Below are positions 54,452 to 64,000 of a stretch of 64,000 nucleotides of DNA, one piece after another. Within the stretch, counting starts at the first letter, position 1; each line of letters opens with the position of its first letter. The notes under the pieces were generated by a model that saw nothing but the letters and a program-made list of their open reading frames with translations, searched no databases and was not told the origin of the DNA. The stretch is taken from NCBI RefSeq assembly GCF_001440345.1, contig NZ_LJYX01000017.1, positions 496,001 to 560,000 on the forward strand, written 5' to 3'. The position numbers were made by a program, and so were the translations under genes. The DNA is from Colwellia sp. TT2012 (GTDB lineage: Bacteria; Pseudomonadota; Gammaproteobacteria; Enterobacterales; Alteromonadaceae).

Positions 54452-56776
54452 TTAAAACTCTATCGTCTGCTCTGCTGAACAAACGGTAGTACTTCCCGTC
54501 TGACAAACTTTGTAAATATAGATGCCACCACCTCTAAATGAGTCCTCATAAACGCCATCATTGGCAGTAGTTATGGTTTTTGATTTTCTTTTTTTAGTGC
54601 GATAAATTTTAACACTGTCACCCATTACATTACTCCAGACTAAGTTGACATATTTAATTTTTTTCACACTATAACCACTAAGCTCTAGGGTGATAGTTTC
54701 ATCTTCTGGCGGCGCGGCGGCAGACTGTTCTGTTGGAGTAACCTCTTCAGTGCTAAAATTGCTGGCGCCAGCGTTGTCTAAAACGGTTAGAGTAACGATA
54801 TAGTTACCTGCAACATAGGTATGAGAGGTGGTTGTTTTATCACTGGTAATTATGTCAGTGTCATCACCTAAATCCCAAGTATACCAATCAATAGTGCCAT
54901 CACTATCATTACTAGTACTAGCATCGAAAGTACAGCTTAAATAGATGCAGCTAAATGTAAATGCACTTACTGGCGGTAGATTAGGGGTGATATCAACAAC
55001 AGTGACTTCTTGCTCGCTGTCATGGCTAGCACTGGCATCATCAGTCACAGTTAACTTAACATTATAAGTACCGTCAGCAGCAAAGCTATGAGCAGCGTTT
55101 ACCCCAGTTGCGCTGCCTTCATCACTAAAACCCCAACTATATGAAACCACTTTTTGATCATCGCCATCACTATCGTAACTAGTACTACCATCAAAGGTAC
55201 AGCTTAAATCAGTGCAGTCGACAGTAAATAAACTTACCGGCGGGACATTAGGTATCGTTTCTTCAAAACCGCCCAGTAATGATGTTCCTGAAAAATTTGT
55301 ATAAGCCCGCAGCATGACATAATAAGTCCCCGTTTGTGGACTGGCAACACTACAGCTTTCATTATTACCATTTTGATAGGGACGACAATCATAACTGGTT
55401 ATACTGGGTTGTGAGCCAAATTTCACATATAAATCAGCATCGCCACTGCCACCTGAAATATTAAAAGCTAAGTTAAAGGCACCTTCAGGAATACTCATTT
55501 GATACATCAACTCATCACCACTAGCGCCAGAGAGATTGCTAACAGCTTCACCGTTAACTAACTGAATCGGCTCTGGTATTGGTGGAAAATCACCAATATC
55601 ACAACCATTATTATTGTCAAAGGAGTTGGCAAACAAGTCATACATTGCTTTTGCTTTGACTATGCCATAACCATAGCTATTATCTCTGCCAGCACGGCCG
55701 CGATCTTCAGCTGTCAAAGCCATAGCGATACGTATTTGATGATTACTACAATCAGGATAATAGTTCCAAACTAGTGCGGCAACACCTGCTACATGAGGTG
55801 TTGCCATGGAAGTACCACTCCACGAGGCGTATGAGTTATTAGGTAAGGTTGATTTAACGCTAACACCCGGTGCTGCTATTTCTACCTGAGTATTATATTG
55901 TGAAAAACTTGCTTTATTGGCAGAGGAATCAACAGCAGCAACAGAAACAACAGAGTCATAAGAAGCTGGATAGGACATGCCACTATTTCCATCATTACCG
56001 GCCGCAGCAATTGAAAGAATACCACTGTCATAAGCGGCCTGAAAAGCATTGCTCTCAGCCATACTAGAGCCAGAGCCGCCAAGACTCATACTGATGACAT
56101 TTGCCCCTGCCGCCATACATTGATCGATCGCGACAATTAAATCTGAGCCATAGGCCCAAGAACCACTGCTATCAAAGACTTTAACCATATGAATTTTTAA
56201 ATTACCATTTGGATTAACGCCGACCACACCGATATAATTATTCCCTAATGCCGCAATAGTGCCCGAGACATGGGTGCCGTGACCATGACCGTCATCATAC
56301 CAATTACCGGAATCATAATTAGCATAACCATCACTGCCCGTTACACCTGAGCGAGGTAAGTCTCCATGACCAAGATCATAACCAGTATCCATAATACAAA
56401 CGGTCATATTGGTATTTGTATTGTTAATAAACACTGCATTATCAGCTTGTACCATAGTTATGCCATAAGGCGTTTCTTCAGCGAGTAAGTAGCGTTTAGG
56501 ATCGAGCTCCACTAACTCAACATCATGGCGATTTTTGAATTGCTTGGCTGCTTGGGCGGGTAAATTTACCGCTATGATTCGATGTTTATCGATTTCAAGC
56601 TTGATTTTTCCGTGATGGCTATTAATCAACGTTATTATTGAGGCTTTACTGCCGGGTTTGAACTTAACAATATAGCGTTCATTTTCGGCATTAAAATCTT
56701 TTTTTGTGGCGGCTAGCGATGGCATAAACATCATTGCAACGATTGCTACAACAAGGGGGATATATTTAATATTCAT
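54452..56776 (-). CDS. Secreted subtilisin-like protease with PPC and PKD domains
   Basis: 774 residues: signal peptide (LVVAIVAMMFMPSLAA), an inhibitor I9-like propeptide (RYIVKFKPGSKASIITLINS) to about 95, and an S8 domain with Asp130 (CIMDTGYDLGHG), His166 (DGHGHGTHVSG), oxyanion Asn261 (AAAGNDG) and Ser323 (SWSGTSMATPHVAG). A PPC domain follows (VSNLSGASGDELMYQMSIPE), then two PKD domains (near 540-620 and 630-700) and a C-terminal beta domain. Likely an extracellular nutrient protease. Start 56776 has GGAAGAG upstream; the frame reaches 56842. Confidence 0.94.
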   Translation of the reverse strand: MNIKYIPLVVAIVAMMFMPSLAATKKDFNAENERYIVKFKPGSKASIITLINSHHGKIKLEIDKHRIIAVNLPAQAAKQFKNRHDVELVELDPKRYLLAEETPYGITMVQADNAVFINNTNTNMTVCIMDTGYDLGHGDLPRSGVTGSDGYANYDSGNWYDDGHGHGTHVSGTIAALGNNYIGVVGVNPNGNLKIHMVKVFDSSGSWAYGSDLIVAIDQCMAAGANVISMSLGGSGSSMAESNAFQAAYDSGILSIAAAGNDGNSGMSYPASYDSVVSVAAVDSSANKASFSQYNTQVEIAAPGVSVKSTLPNNSYASWSGTSMATPHVAGVAALVWNYYPDCSNHQIRIAMALTAEDRGRAGRDNSYGYGIVKAKAMYDLFANSFDNNNGCDIGDFPPIPEPIQLVNGEAVSNLSGASGDELMYQMSIPEGAFNLAFNISGGSGDADLYVKFGSQPSITSYDCRPYQNGNNESCSVASPQTGTYYVMLRAYTNFSGTSLLGGFEETIPNVPPVSLFTVDCTDLSCTFDGSTSYDSDGDDQKVVSYSWGFSDEGSATGVNAAHSFAADGTYNVKLTVTDDASASHDSEQEVTVVDITPNLPPVSAFTFSCIYLSCTFDASTSNDSDGTIDWYTWDLGDDTDIITSDKTTTSHTYVAGNYIVTLTVLDNAGASNFSTEEVTPTEQSAAAPPEDETITLELSGYSVKKIKYVNLVWSNVMGDSVKIYRTKKRKSKTITTANDGVYEDSFRGGGIYIYKVCQTGSTTVCSAEQTIEF

Positions 56777-57633
56777 ATCAGCTCTTCCTATCATTATTAT
56801 TGATGTTAGAGCTAACACTAAACAAGCCGACATCGCTAACATTGAGGTTGCTTTCTACCTTTATTAAATATAGTTGTTGTTATCGCTAAAAAATAGTAAC
56901 TGATAAGGTATTTTATTATCGGCGCGAGTGTTAACCAATATCTGGCGGATATAATTAACCTCATTAAAACCCATATTCAGTGGTGAGTTTATTCTCCTGT
57001 TAGTGCCTCACCATAGAGTGCACAACCCCTGATGGCGACATCTTTAACGTTGCCATATTTCTTATGTTAGGTCCGTGCAGGTTAAGTCAGTTAATTGTGA
57101 TCAGGTCTTATGCAGCTTGACCTGATCACTCACTACTTGCACAAGTAGTGAGTACTTTCATCGCTAGATTTTATCAATCAAAATGGATGTTAATAGAATG
57201 TCATTTATCAATGGTCGATTAAATCCACTAAAAGTGGATAAAATCAGTTAATTCAAACACATCGCCACAAAATGTATATTAAATATTGTATACTCAATGT
57301 TTGGGGGTTAGGCTCTATTCAGACCTTGACAGAAAACACCACTATATTTCCCTACCAGTAGGTTCTTTTATTAATAACCACTTTCCGTCTAATAATCATA
57401 GTTTAAGTCGTTATGCAAAAGAGACTATTAACCTCTTGCAGTGTGAATAAAAATAGATTTTATTGATAATGCTTTAACAAACATAAGGCAACAAGCTAAT
57501 AGTTAATATGACCACAATTGACAGTTATTACCGAGAGTACATCGGGGTAACTGGAAAAATAGAATAAAAGCAAACAGGCTGCTGAAAATATCGATGTTAG
57601 CTATATTCTTTACCTTTATCAGCAGAGCATGTT
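56777..57633. other. Intergenic stretch with adjacent hairpins
   Basis: Between the divergent subtilase and chemoreceptor genes. It holds two abutting perfect hairpins at 57097-57153 (listed separately) and a smaller one, ATCCACT with AGTGGAT, at 57223-57239. No other gene or known RNA family is seen. Confidence 0.5.
57097..57153. repeat. Two abutting perfect inverted repeats
   Basis: GTGATCAGGTC (57097-57107) pairs with GACCTGATCAC (57119-57129) over an 11-base loop. Immediately after, ACTCACTACTTG (57128-57139) pairs with CAAGTAGTGAGT (57142-57153) over two bases. Neither has a T run. The paired arrangement suggests a structured RNA, a pausing site or a repeat-element relic. Confidence 0.65.
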
Positions 57634-57723
57634 ATGAAAAGTTACAAATATATGAATAAGATTGGAGATTTAAGTGCTCCGCATTACTCCATCAATATTT
57701 TAAAAGGCATTTTATCACTATGA
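57634..57723 (+). CDS. Possible 29-aa leader peptide of the chemoreceptor gene
   Basis: The frame starts [20 protein letters not shown], and its TGA overlaps the chemoreceptor ATG as ATGA. Such overlap often means translational coupling. The ribosome-binding site is weak (GAG about nine bases upstream), so expression is unproven. Confidence 0.3.
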   Translation: MKSYKYMNKIGDLSAPHYSINILKGILSL

Positions 57724-59555
57724 CAATCAAGCAAAAGTTACTACTAATCATTACTCTCGTCTTCTCCGGCTTTATCGGCCTTTATTTAGAAAGTTCATTG
57801 AATCAAAATAAGCTCTCTATTCTCAGTGAAAGTAATGAGAATATGAAAAACCTGCAAATATCTGTATTACAACTTAGGCGCACTGAAAAAGACTTTCTAC
57901 TGCGTCAAAATATTAAATATAAAGAAGCTTTCGCCGTTAGGATAAAAGCAACAAAATCTCAAATTTTAACCCTTGAGCATAACTTGATAGCGTCAGATAT
58001 ATCAATAGGTCAACTGGAAAAAATATCGTATCAGCTTGACAGCTACCAAAGCCACTTTATGACTTTAGTTGAAGCCAGCAAATCAAGAGGGCTAAACAAA
58101 AATGATGGCAGTTACGGTCGATTAAGGCAGGCAGCACATGCCTTAGAGGAGGCAATTAAAAAAGCGAATAATGATAAATCACAAATATTGTTATTAACTC
58201 TTAGAAGGTACGAGAAAGATTATATTTTACGCTTGGATGAAAAATATGCTAAGGGGCTAGCCAAAACAGCTGAGTTGCTATTAAAGCGGCTAAAAACGCT
58301 AAATGATGTCAATTTACTCGACACCTACTTGTTAGAGTTCAAACACTTTGTAGCAATCAGTAAAAAAATAGGTCTAACTTCAACATCTGGTATTAAAGGG
58401 GATATGCGTGCCGCTATTCATGAGGTAGAGAAAAACCTAGATGATGAGGTATTTCGGTTAAATGATCATATTGAAGCTTATGTCAGTAACGCAAAACTTT
58501 CTCATCTGATGATTACAGCGATTATTTCACTGCTAATTGGTGTTATTGTTATCATTATTTCCAAACAAATAATCACACCACTTAATGTGTTTTCACGACG
58601 AATTTCTGAAATTAGGCAAAACAATGATCTTTCTCAGCGCTGTGAGGAAAGAAGTGATGAAATTGGAGTTATTTCAAAAGAATTCAATGAGTTAATGGGT
58701 GATTTTCAAACAATAATTCAAAGTATAAATAAAACAGTATCGTCTCTAACAGATTCAACGGCTATTGTTTCAAATAGTGTAACTAAAACATCCGAAGGTT
58801 TGATTAATCAAGCAATGGAAAGTGACATGGTGGCAACAGCCGTTACTGAATTGGGCATCACCGCTCATGAAATTGCTACCAATGCCAACCTCACAAAAGA
58901 AAAAACGGATGCAGTCTCTTTAAAAGCAAAAAGTGGTAAAGAAAAGCTACACAGCACTGTGCTAAATATAAACCTACTATCAAAAAAACTGATCGATGCA
59001 GAAAAGGAAATTTTGAATCTTGAAAAAAAGAGCAGTGGCATAACCTCTGTTCTCGATGTGATCAAGGGTATTGCCGAGCAAACTAACTTGTTAGCATTAA
59101 ATGCTGCCATTGAAGCTGCTCGCGCAGGTGAACAAGGCCGAGGTTTTGCTGTGGTCGCCGATGAGGTCAGAACGTTAGCTGTACGTACACAGGATGCAAC
59201 CACTGAAATCACCGCCATCATTACAGAACTTCAATCAACCACCTCTGATATAGTCAAAACAGTAAACCACTGTAAAGATCAAGGTATTGATAGTGTTATT
59301 CAGGCTGAAGAGACCGAGTCTTTCTTAAATGAGATAATCGAAGATGTTGATGCAATCGCCGATATGACGGTACAAATTGCCACGGCAGTTGCAGAGCAAT
59401 CAGTAGTGGTACAAGAGGTCGATCAAAACATTATCCGGATTCGAGATATTGGTGAGGAGGTCGCTAACGACTCTCAATGTAATGCTAAAGCGAGCCATGA
59501 TGTCGCGAACTTAGCGCAAGAATTACATAAAGAAGCGAGTGTATTTACCTTGTAA
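57720..59555 (+). CDS. Methyl-accepting chemotaxis protein with HBM-type sensor
   Basis: 611 residues: TM1 ([17 protein letters not shown]), a long periplasmic helical bundle with two copies of an R-R-x-E-K-D motif ([11 protein letters not shown] and [11 protein letters not shown]) typical of the helical bimodular domain, TM2 ([19 protein letters not shown]), HAMP, and a signalling domain with [23 protein letters not shown] receptors in Pseudomonas bind organic acids, a hint only. An IS element follows 88 bp downstream. Confidence 0.94.
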   Translation: MTIKQKLLLIITLVFSGFIGLYLESSLNQNKLSILSESNENMKNLQISVLQLRRTEKDFLLRQNIKYKEAFAVRIKATKSQILTLEHNLIASDISIGQLEKISYQLDSYQSHFMTLVEASKSRGLNKNDGSYGRLRQAAHALEEAIKKANNDKSQILLLTLRRYEKDYILRLDEKYAKGLAKTAELLLKRLKTLNDVNLLDTYLLEFKHFVAISKKIGLTSTSGIKGDMRAAIHEVEKNLDDEVFRLNDHIEAYVSNAKLSHLMITAIISLLIGVIVIIISKQIITPLNVFSRRISEIRQNNDLSQRCEERSDEIGVISKEFNELMGDFQTIIQSINKTVSSLTDSTAIVSNSVTKTSEGLINQAMESDMVATAVTELGITAHEIATNANLTKEKTDAVSLKAKSGKEKLHSTVLNINLLSKKLIDAEKEILNLEKKSSGITSVLDVIKGIAEQTNLLALNAAIEAARAGEQGRGFAVVADEVRTLAVRTQDATTEITAIITELQSTTSDIVKTVNHCKDQGIDSVIQAEETESFLNEIIEDVDAIADMTVQIATAVAEQSVVVQEVDQNIIRIRDIGEEVANDSQCNAKASHDVANLAQELHKEASVFTL

Positions 59556-59701
59556 AACGTTAAACTAAAAATGTCTACGCTATTACTTTGAAGTGGCTAT
59601 ATGATACTGAAAATAATGCTAGAAAAAGGCGCCTTAGGCGCCTAATACCGATCAGTTAAGAAATTTTCAAGATCCATTGACCGATTTTCTGGTTAGGTTA
59701 T

Positions 59702-59732
59702 AAAGGCTTCTGAATTTATTCAGGAGCCTTTT
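59702..59732 (+). promoter_or_regulatory. Hairpin hiding the transposase ribosome-binding site
   Basis: AAAGGCTTCTGAA (from 59702) pairs with TTCAGGAGCCTTT with one G-T pair and a short loop. The 3' arm holds GGAG (59723-59726), the likely ribosome-binding site nine bases before the TTG start. Read-through transcripts would fold this and block translation, as known for other insertion sequences. Confidence 0.6.
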
Positions 59733-59735
59733 CTT

Positions 59736-61042
59736 TTGCTGCTATCTACCGCTTTATCACAAGTTTCACAAAACAATTTCACCGAGTTTACTGCACTAAG
59801 TGAGCTATTAGAGCCTAGCCTCGTTGTTGATGCATTAGCACAATCTGGAGTTGCTACCATCAGGAAACGTAAACTCCCCATGGAACAAATGGTATGGGCT
59901 GTTATTGGTATGGCTTTATTTCGTAAAATGTCCATGCGCCAACTCGTTAATCAACTTGATATCATCCGGCCTAACGGTGACCCTTATGTCGCTCCAAGTG
60001 CCGTCACACAAGCGAGAAAAAAGCTTGGTCATCAATCAATAGAACGTATTTTCAATCAAACTCAATCTTTATGGCATGAGAAGTCAGTACATCCAACATG
60101 GTGTGGCTTAACGCTATTAGGGGTTGATGGTGTTGTATGGCGAACGCCTGACTCAAAAGAAAATAGCGAACACTATGGCCGAACGGGTAATCGCTACGGT
60201 AAAGCAAGCTATCCTCAAGTGCGTATGGTTTGCCAAATGGAATTGACGAGTCATTTATTGACACAAAGTGCTTTTGATAGCGTTGATATTAGTGAGATGA
60301 AATTAGCTGAGTCATTAATAAAAACAACGCCAGATAATAGCCTTACATTATTTGACCGGGGATTTTACTCGCTTGGACTCCTTAATCGTTGGCAGTCAAC
60401 GGGTACTTCACGTCATTGGTTAATCCCTTTAAAGAAGAATGTGCAATATGAAGTGGTTCGCTCATTAGGAAGACAAGATAAAATCGTTCGTCTGACCGCG
60501 TGCCCACAAGCACGCAAGAAATGTCCAGACTTGCCAGAATCAATTGAAACACGGCTCGTCTCAAGGCATGTGACGTTTTAACCTCTATGACAGATCCTAT
60601 GAGTTTTCCTGTTGCTGATATAGTGGACTTATATGCACACCGTTGGGAAATAGAACTAGGATTAAGAGATATGAAGCAGTCACTACTTGATAGTGAGTTC
60701 ACTTTACGGAGTAATCAGCCAGAGCTTATAAAGCAAGAGTTGTGGGGAATATTACTTGCGTACAATTTGATCCGCTATCAAATGGTATTGATGGCCAAGT
60801 CACTTGATTCAATACACCCGAATCAACTGAGTTTTCATGGAGCATCAATGCATATAATTTATCAACTAACGATGTTGCCATTTTGTTCGCCAGGCAACAT
60901 CGCGAAGTTCGTGATGGATATAACAAAAAGTGCCAAACAATTTATACTTCCCGCACGGCGAGAGCGAAGTTATCCACGAGAATTAAAATGCTCAAAAAAC
61001 AGATACCCCCTTAAAAAAAGAAATGCCGGTCACCTTAAGTGA
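59736..61042 (+). pseudogene. IS4-family transposase, frameshifted
   Basis: The first part (59736-60581, 281 codons from a TTG) holds DDE residues Asp in [10 protein letters not shown] and Asp in [10 protein letters not shown]. The second part (60587-61042) is in another frame and holds the catalytic Glu in YAHRWEIELGLRDMKQ, the Y-2-R-3-E-6-K signature of IS4. The break is at ACGTTTTAACC near 60575; one extra T would restore TFLTSMTDP, and a few codons also seem missing. Most likely inactive, unless frameshifting occurs on the T run. Confidence 0.85.
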
Positions 61043-61111
61043 ACGGCATTACAACAACCAGGAGTAATTCAGAGCACGTTACCAACGTGCTACTGGCCTG
61101 CTAATTCTCTT

Positions 61112-62698
61112 TTACAATGTTTTTTTCAGCATAGAATTATTCTTATCCTCTGTGTGTGAGGGTTTTGGGTCTTTCTTTTCTAATGGTCCTTTTGGGCCTA
61201 TCCAGGTATTCGATAGTATTCTATCGTCGTGCTGCATTCGCCAAGACAGCAACATTTGGGCATATTTTGTCACCACTGAAATATAAGCCGGATCATCTGC
61301 ACAATTAACCAATTCATGGGGATCTTTCTCAAGGTCAAATAACAGCGGAGGTAACGCCGTAAAGTGAACATATTTAAACTTCTTATCGCGTATCACATTT
61401 AAGGTGCATTGATCTATTCTCAGACCCAATTCTTTTTGCACATTTCGACCTTCTGTGTCACGAAAATCATAGCCCCAATGGACTTCTTTTTTGATGACAT
61501 TGGGTTTCTGCCCCTTGCAAAAAGAGAGTAGCGACCAGCCGTCACATTGTGAGGGAGTCTCCAGGCCTATCCAATCTAAAATAGTTGGGAACACATCAAT
61601 CGATTCGGTAAAATCCTCAATCTTCTGTCCTGCTTTAGCATCGCTGTCGGGATCGCGAATAATCAGCGGGATGTGAAAGGACTGATCAAAATAACCGGAC
61701 TTACCAAACAGCCAATGATCGCCTAACTGCTCCCCATGGTCGGTGGTAAAAACAATCAGAGTCTTGTCATATTGATTATTTTCCTTGAGAAAATTGATTA
61801 GACGGCCTATCTGGTGATCGACTTCAGACACTAAGCCATAGTAGGTAGCGCGGATTTGATCCACCTCGGCACCATCCAGGGTGACATTGGTTGTGGCATC
61901 GTGGCCATACCAAAGTTGCTGTGTCTGATTATTAATATAATGCGATAACCAGGGATGTTGTTGGCCTTCGATTTCAGCCGTTTCGGCTTTTACCGTCGGA
62001 GGAATATCCTGGAGATTATACATATCATGATAAGGTTCGGGGGCGACAAACGGAGGGTGTGGGCGTAGATAGGACAAATGAATAAACCAGGGATTATCCT
62101 GTTTGATGGATAGATATTTGAGGACTTCATCGGTCAGAAATGCGGTGATACTGTCCTCAGCCTTATAGCGGGACGGAGCGAAAGATGGACCCCGATTTTT
62201 GGCATCGGCAAAGTTTGTAACCGGTTGATGGACTTCCCAGGGGCCCAGCGGAGTTTCATAGCCTTTTCCCTTAAGATAGATAAGCCAAGGGATCGCCTCC
62301 CTATTGAGTAACACCGCTGGCGTCATCCCCGGTAAAACGCCTTCATCCCGCCTTAAATCGGGATCCCCTGGCGCACGGGTTCGAGGGTCGGGACTCATGT
62401 CGGTATAACCAAACAGCAGTGGATCGTAGCCTGCTTTTCGGGCTTCTAAAGCGATATTGGTATGTCTGGCATCTAAGGGGGTTCCGTTTTGAACAATCCG
62501 GTGATTCTGTAAATACATACCCGTATAAAGACTGGCTCTTGCGGGGCCACACGGTGCGGCTTGAGCGTAGTGATTCTTAAAAAGCACACCATCTTCTGCA
62601 AGCTTGTCCAAATGTGGGGTTTTGATGCAGGGATGATCCATCAAGGACAAACAATCGGCTCGCCATTGATCTGCGGTGATAAACAGTATATTTTTCAT
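61112..62698 (-). CDS. Sulfatase-superfamily enzyme, phosphonate monoester hydrolase-like
   Basis: 528 residues. The formylglycine motif is CGPAR with Cys50 (AAPCGPARASLYTG), and metal ligands appear in ITADQWRAD and FTTDHGEQLGDH. The stretches MYLQNHRIVQNGTPLDARH, FTESIDVFPTILDWIG and KYVHFTALPPLLFDL follow rhizobial and Burkholderia phosphonate monoester hydrolases closely from memory, more than choline sulfatase. No signal peptide, so cytoplasmic. GGGG lies seven bases before the ATG at 62698. Codon use looks more GC-rich than its neighbours and an IS is adjacent, hinting at transfer. Confidence 0.85.
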   Translation of the reverse strand: MKNILFITADQWRADCLSLMDHPCIKTPHLDKLAEDGVLFKNHYAQAAPCGPARASLYTGMYLQNHRIVQNGTPLDARHTNIALEARKAGYDPLLFGYTDMSPDPRTRAPGDPDLRRDEGVLPGMTPAVLLNREAIPWLIYLKGKGYETPLGPWEVHQPVTNFADAKNRGPSFAPSRYKAEDSITAFLTDEVLKYLSIKQDNPWFIHLSYLRPHPPFVAPEPYHDMYNLQDIPPTVKAETAEIEGQQHPWLSHYINNQTQQLWYGHDATTNVTLDGAEVDQIRATYYGLVSEVDHQIGRLINFLKENNQYDKTLIVFTTDHGEQLGDHWLFGKSGYFDQSFHIPLIIRDPDSDAKAGQKIEDFTESIDVFPTILDWIGLETPSQCDGWSLLSFCKGQKPNVIKKEVHWGYDFRDTEGRNVQKELGLRIDQCTLNVIRDKKFKYVHFTALPPLLFDLEKDPHELVNCADDPAYISVVTKYAQMLLSWRMQHDDRILSNTWIGPKGPLEKKDPKPSHTEDKNNSMLKKTL

Positions 62699-63258
62699 AT
62701 TTTTCCCCACGCTGTCATTTATACTCATTTTAGCTGATAAGACAAATAGTTTGTAATTATAAAATAAAGGGTCAGAAATTAAGGGGTCAGAGCGTTTGAC
62801 ATAGACGTTTTGGCCTTAGTTTCGTAACTAGAAAATAGTTTCAGGTTATAATTCCAACGGCAGCAACGTTAAACTTAACTATTAGGGGCAGTCATAAAAC
62901 GTAACCAATATTTTAAATTTTCTCATTCAGTGACGCACTTCTCATTATTTATGACCTAGATATGCTTCATCGACGTAAGATAATACTAACAATCACAGAA
63001 TTAAGAGAAATATTCACATTAAGGACGAGGTTACAGCATGAAAAACTGCCTGTTAATAAAGATTGAAAATTCAAGGGATCTGAAGCTTTAAAAGTTCAAC
63101 AATTAAGTTGAATGATTGAACGTTTATCATTGGTAGCAATGCCGTGAGCAAGACTTAAAGAATTATGGATGAACAGCTTTTTAGTTCTACCTTACAGTTG
63201 TGGCTGCAGTAATAGTGTCAGCATCACTACCACTATTAAAAAAGAGATACTTTCAAAG
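62699..63258. other. 560-bp stretch between sulfatase and lipoprotein genes
   Basis: No gene of size. Two near-direct repeats, AAGGGTCAGA (62767-62776) and AAGGGGTCAGA (62781-62791), resemble flanks I have seen near REP-associated transposases. A 17-codon frame begins at 63038 after AAGGACGAGG. The region otherwise looks empty. Confidence 0.4.
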
Positions 63259-63972
63259 ATGAAAATAATTACCCGAGGAAAAATAATCTGTTTATTGGTG
63301 GTTTTTTGTCTGTTGGCTTTGACCACTTGCCAGCCAGATAATTATTTATGTATTTATAATGACACCTTTGATAAAGAAGACACTGGGTCTTTTATTGAAG
63401 ATGGGCAGTGCAATGGCTACGTTTTTAAGGCAACTAAAAACATAAAATACCATGGCAATAATTCAGGAAATCAAGGGAAAATGGAGATTACTATCGAAGA
63501 GGGTCATGGAAGTTGGTTAAGTGGCCGGATGATTTACTTCAACGAGGGTCATAATCCTGATACTAGCTTTAAAGCGCGATTTATGGGCAGTCAAACTTCT
63601 TCAGAAAAACATGACGACAAGTTATTTAATGATTATCTAGGTTTACCTGCTTATCTAGATAAAATACCTTTTAATCTAGATAAAAAACCTTCAGCAGGGA
63701 TGAGTTATTTGAAGTTCTATCATCTTGGTGATAAAGCGGTATTGCCTTTTTATATAGATTGTCTTTTTCATGAGATAAATCCAGATGTAACCAAGATGAA
63801 CAAAAAAGAGTTAGCTAAGGTGCAATGCAGGGTAAATTTTGATTATAACCCCGCGGTAACCGTTAACGTTCTTGTCAGTTATGTCGATTTAGAAAATGCC
63901 CTGTTTAAAGTGGCAGAAATACATCAGTTTATTAATCAGTTAATAGTAGATCAAAAAGGGATTTCAGCATAA
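63259..63972 (+). CDS. Unknown lipoprotein (237 aa)
   Basis: The start MKIITRGKIICLLVVFCLLALTTC at 63259 (split here as MKIITRGKIICLL and FCLLALTTC) gives a lipoprotein signal; the frame is open from 63169. The mature part has a few cysteines (YLCIYND, GQCNGYV, IDCLFHE, VQCRVNF), acidic and aromatic residues. Its stop overlaps the next start codon by one base (TAATG), so the two genes are translationally coupled. No family recognised. Confidence 0.7.
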   Translation: MKIITRGKIICLLVVFCLLALTTCQPDNYLCIYNDTFDKEDTGSFIEDGQCNGYVFKATKNIKYHGNNSGNQGKMEITIEEGHGSWLSGRMIYFNEGHNPDTSFKARFMGSQTSSEKHDDKLFNDYLGLPAYLDKIPFNLDKKPSAGMSYLKFYHLGDKAVLPFYIDCLFHEINPDVTKMNKKELAKVQCRVNFDYNPAVTVNVLVSYVDLENALFKVAEIHQFINQLIVDQKGISA

Positions 63973-64000
63973 TGAGTGAATTACAAAAAATTAACTATAC
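63972..64000 (+). CDS. Partial gene cut by the window end
   Basis: ATG overlapping the preceding stop codon, encoding MSELQKINY before the window ends. Too short to identify. Its coupling to the lipoprotein suggests paired function. Confidence 0.6.

Larger units (their letters stand above)
59643..61051 (+). mobile_element. IS4-family insertion sequence
   Basis: About 1.41 kb bounded by imperfect 18-bp inverted repeats: TAATACCGATCAGTTAAG at 59643-59660 and CTTAAGTGAACGGCATTA at 61034-61051 (15 of 18 positions match). It carries one transposase gene split by a frameshift. No clear target-site duplication is visible. Its left end abuts a short G+C-rich palindrome (59627-59643) after the chemoreceptor gene. 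Confidence 0.85.

Overview
The window looks like chromosome of a marine, probably cold-adapted gammaproteobacterium of the Alteromonadales, most like Colwelliaceae (Colwellia or Thalassotalea). I infer this from the AT-rich sequence, gammaproteobacterial gene order, and protein features recalled from that group. No database was searched.

Layout. Positions 1-12400 hold a conserved housekeeping block: a leftward hemA-prfA-prmC-sirB2-sirB1 set (ending in a DUF819 membrane protein) divergent from lolB-ispE-prs-rplY-pth-ychF. Positions 12500-13480 are a Met-Leu-Gln-Gln-(pseudo-Leu)-Leu-Met tRNA cluster. As in E. coli it is followed by convergent ubiF and then miaB-ybeZ-ybeY-ybeX-lnt. Two insertions break this order: a GGA-hairpin-rich non-coding stretch (13620-13860) and a pair of unfamiliar genes (16321-19564). 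Positions 25400-34900 are a mixed set: PAS-GGDEF and REC-CheC signalling pair, periplasmic thiol peroxidase, small heat-shock protein with a ROSE-like leader, alkyltransferase-like protein, voltage-gated channel, NSS transporter and rmuC. Positions 35000-44000 carry a serine hydrolase, nudC with an HxlR-type regulator, and a four-gene operon of response regulator, porin, periplasmic protein and histidine kinase.

Positions 44366-51659 form a catabolic cluster of glutamine-synthetase-like ligase, aldehyde dehydrogenase, iron alcohol dehydrogenase and class I glutamine amidotransferase, with an MFS transporter and a divergent AraC-type regulator. Together these enzymes could run a gamma-glutamylated route for an amino alcohol. 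Positions 51700-64000 are accessory: two chemoreceptors, a decayed glutaminase gene, a secreted subtilase with PKD domains, a frameshifted IS4-family element, a phosphonate-monoester-hydrolase-like sulfatase, and a lipoprotein coupled to a gene cut by the window end.

The observations I rate highest are the CsrB/RsmZ-like candidate RNA on the minus strand near 13620-13860, the gamma-glutamyl cluster with 11-bp phased repeats in front of it, the ROSE-like thermometer of the hsp20 gene, the two-component operon containing a porin, and several gene remnants hidden in apparently empty DNA.
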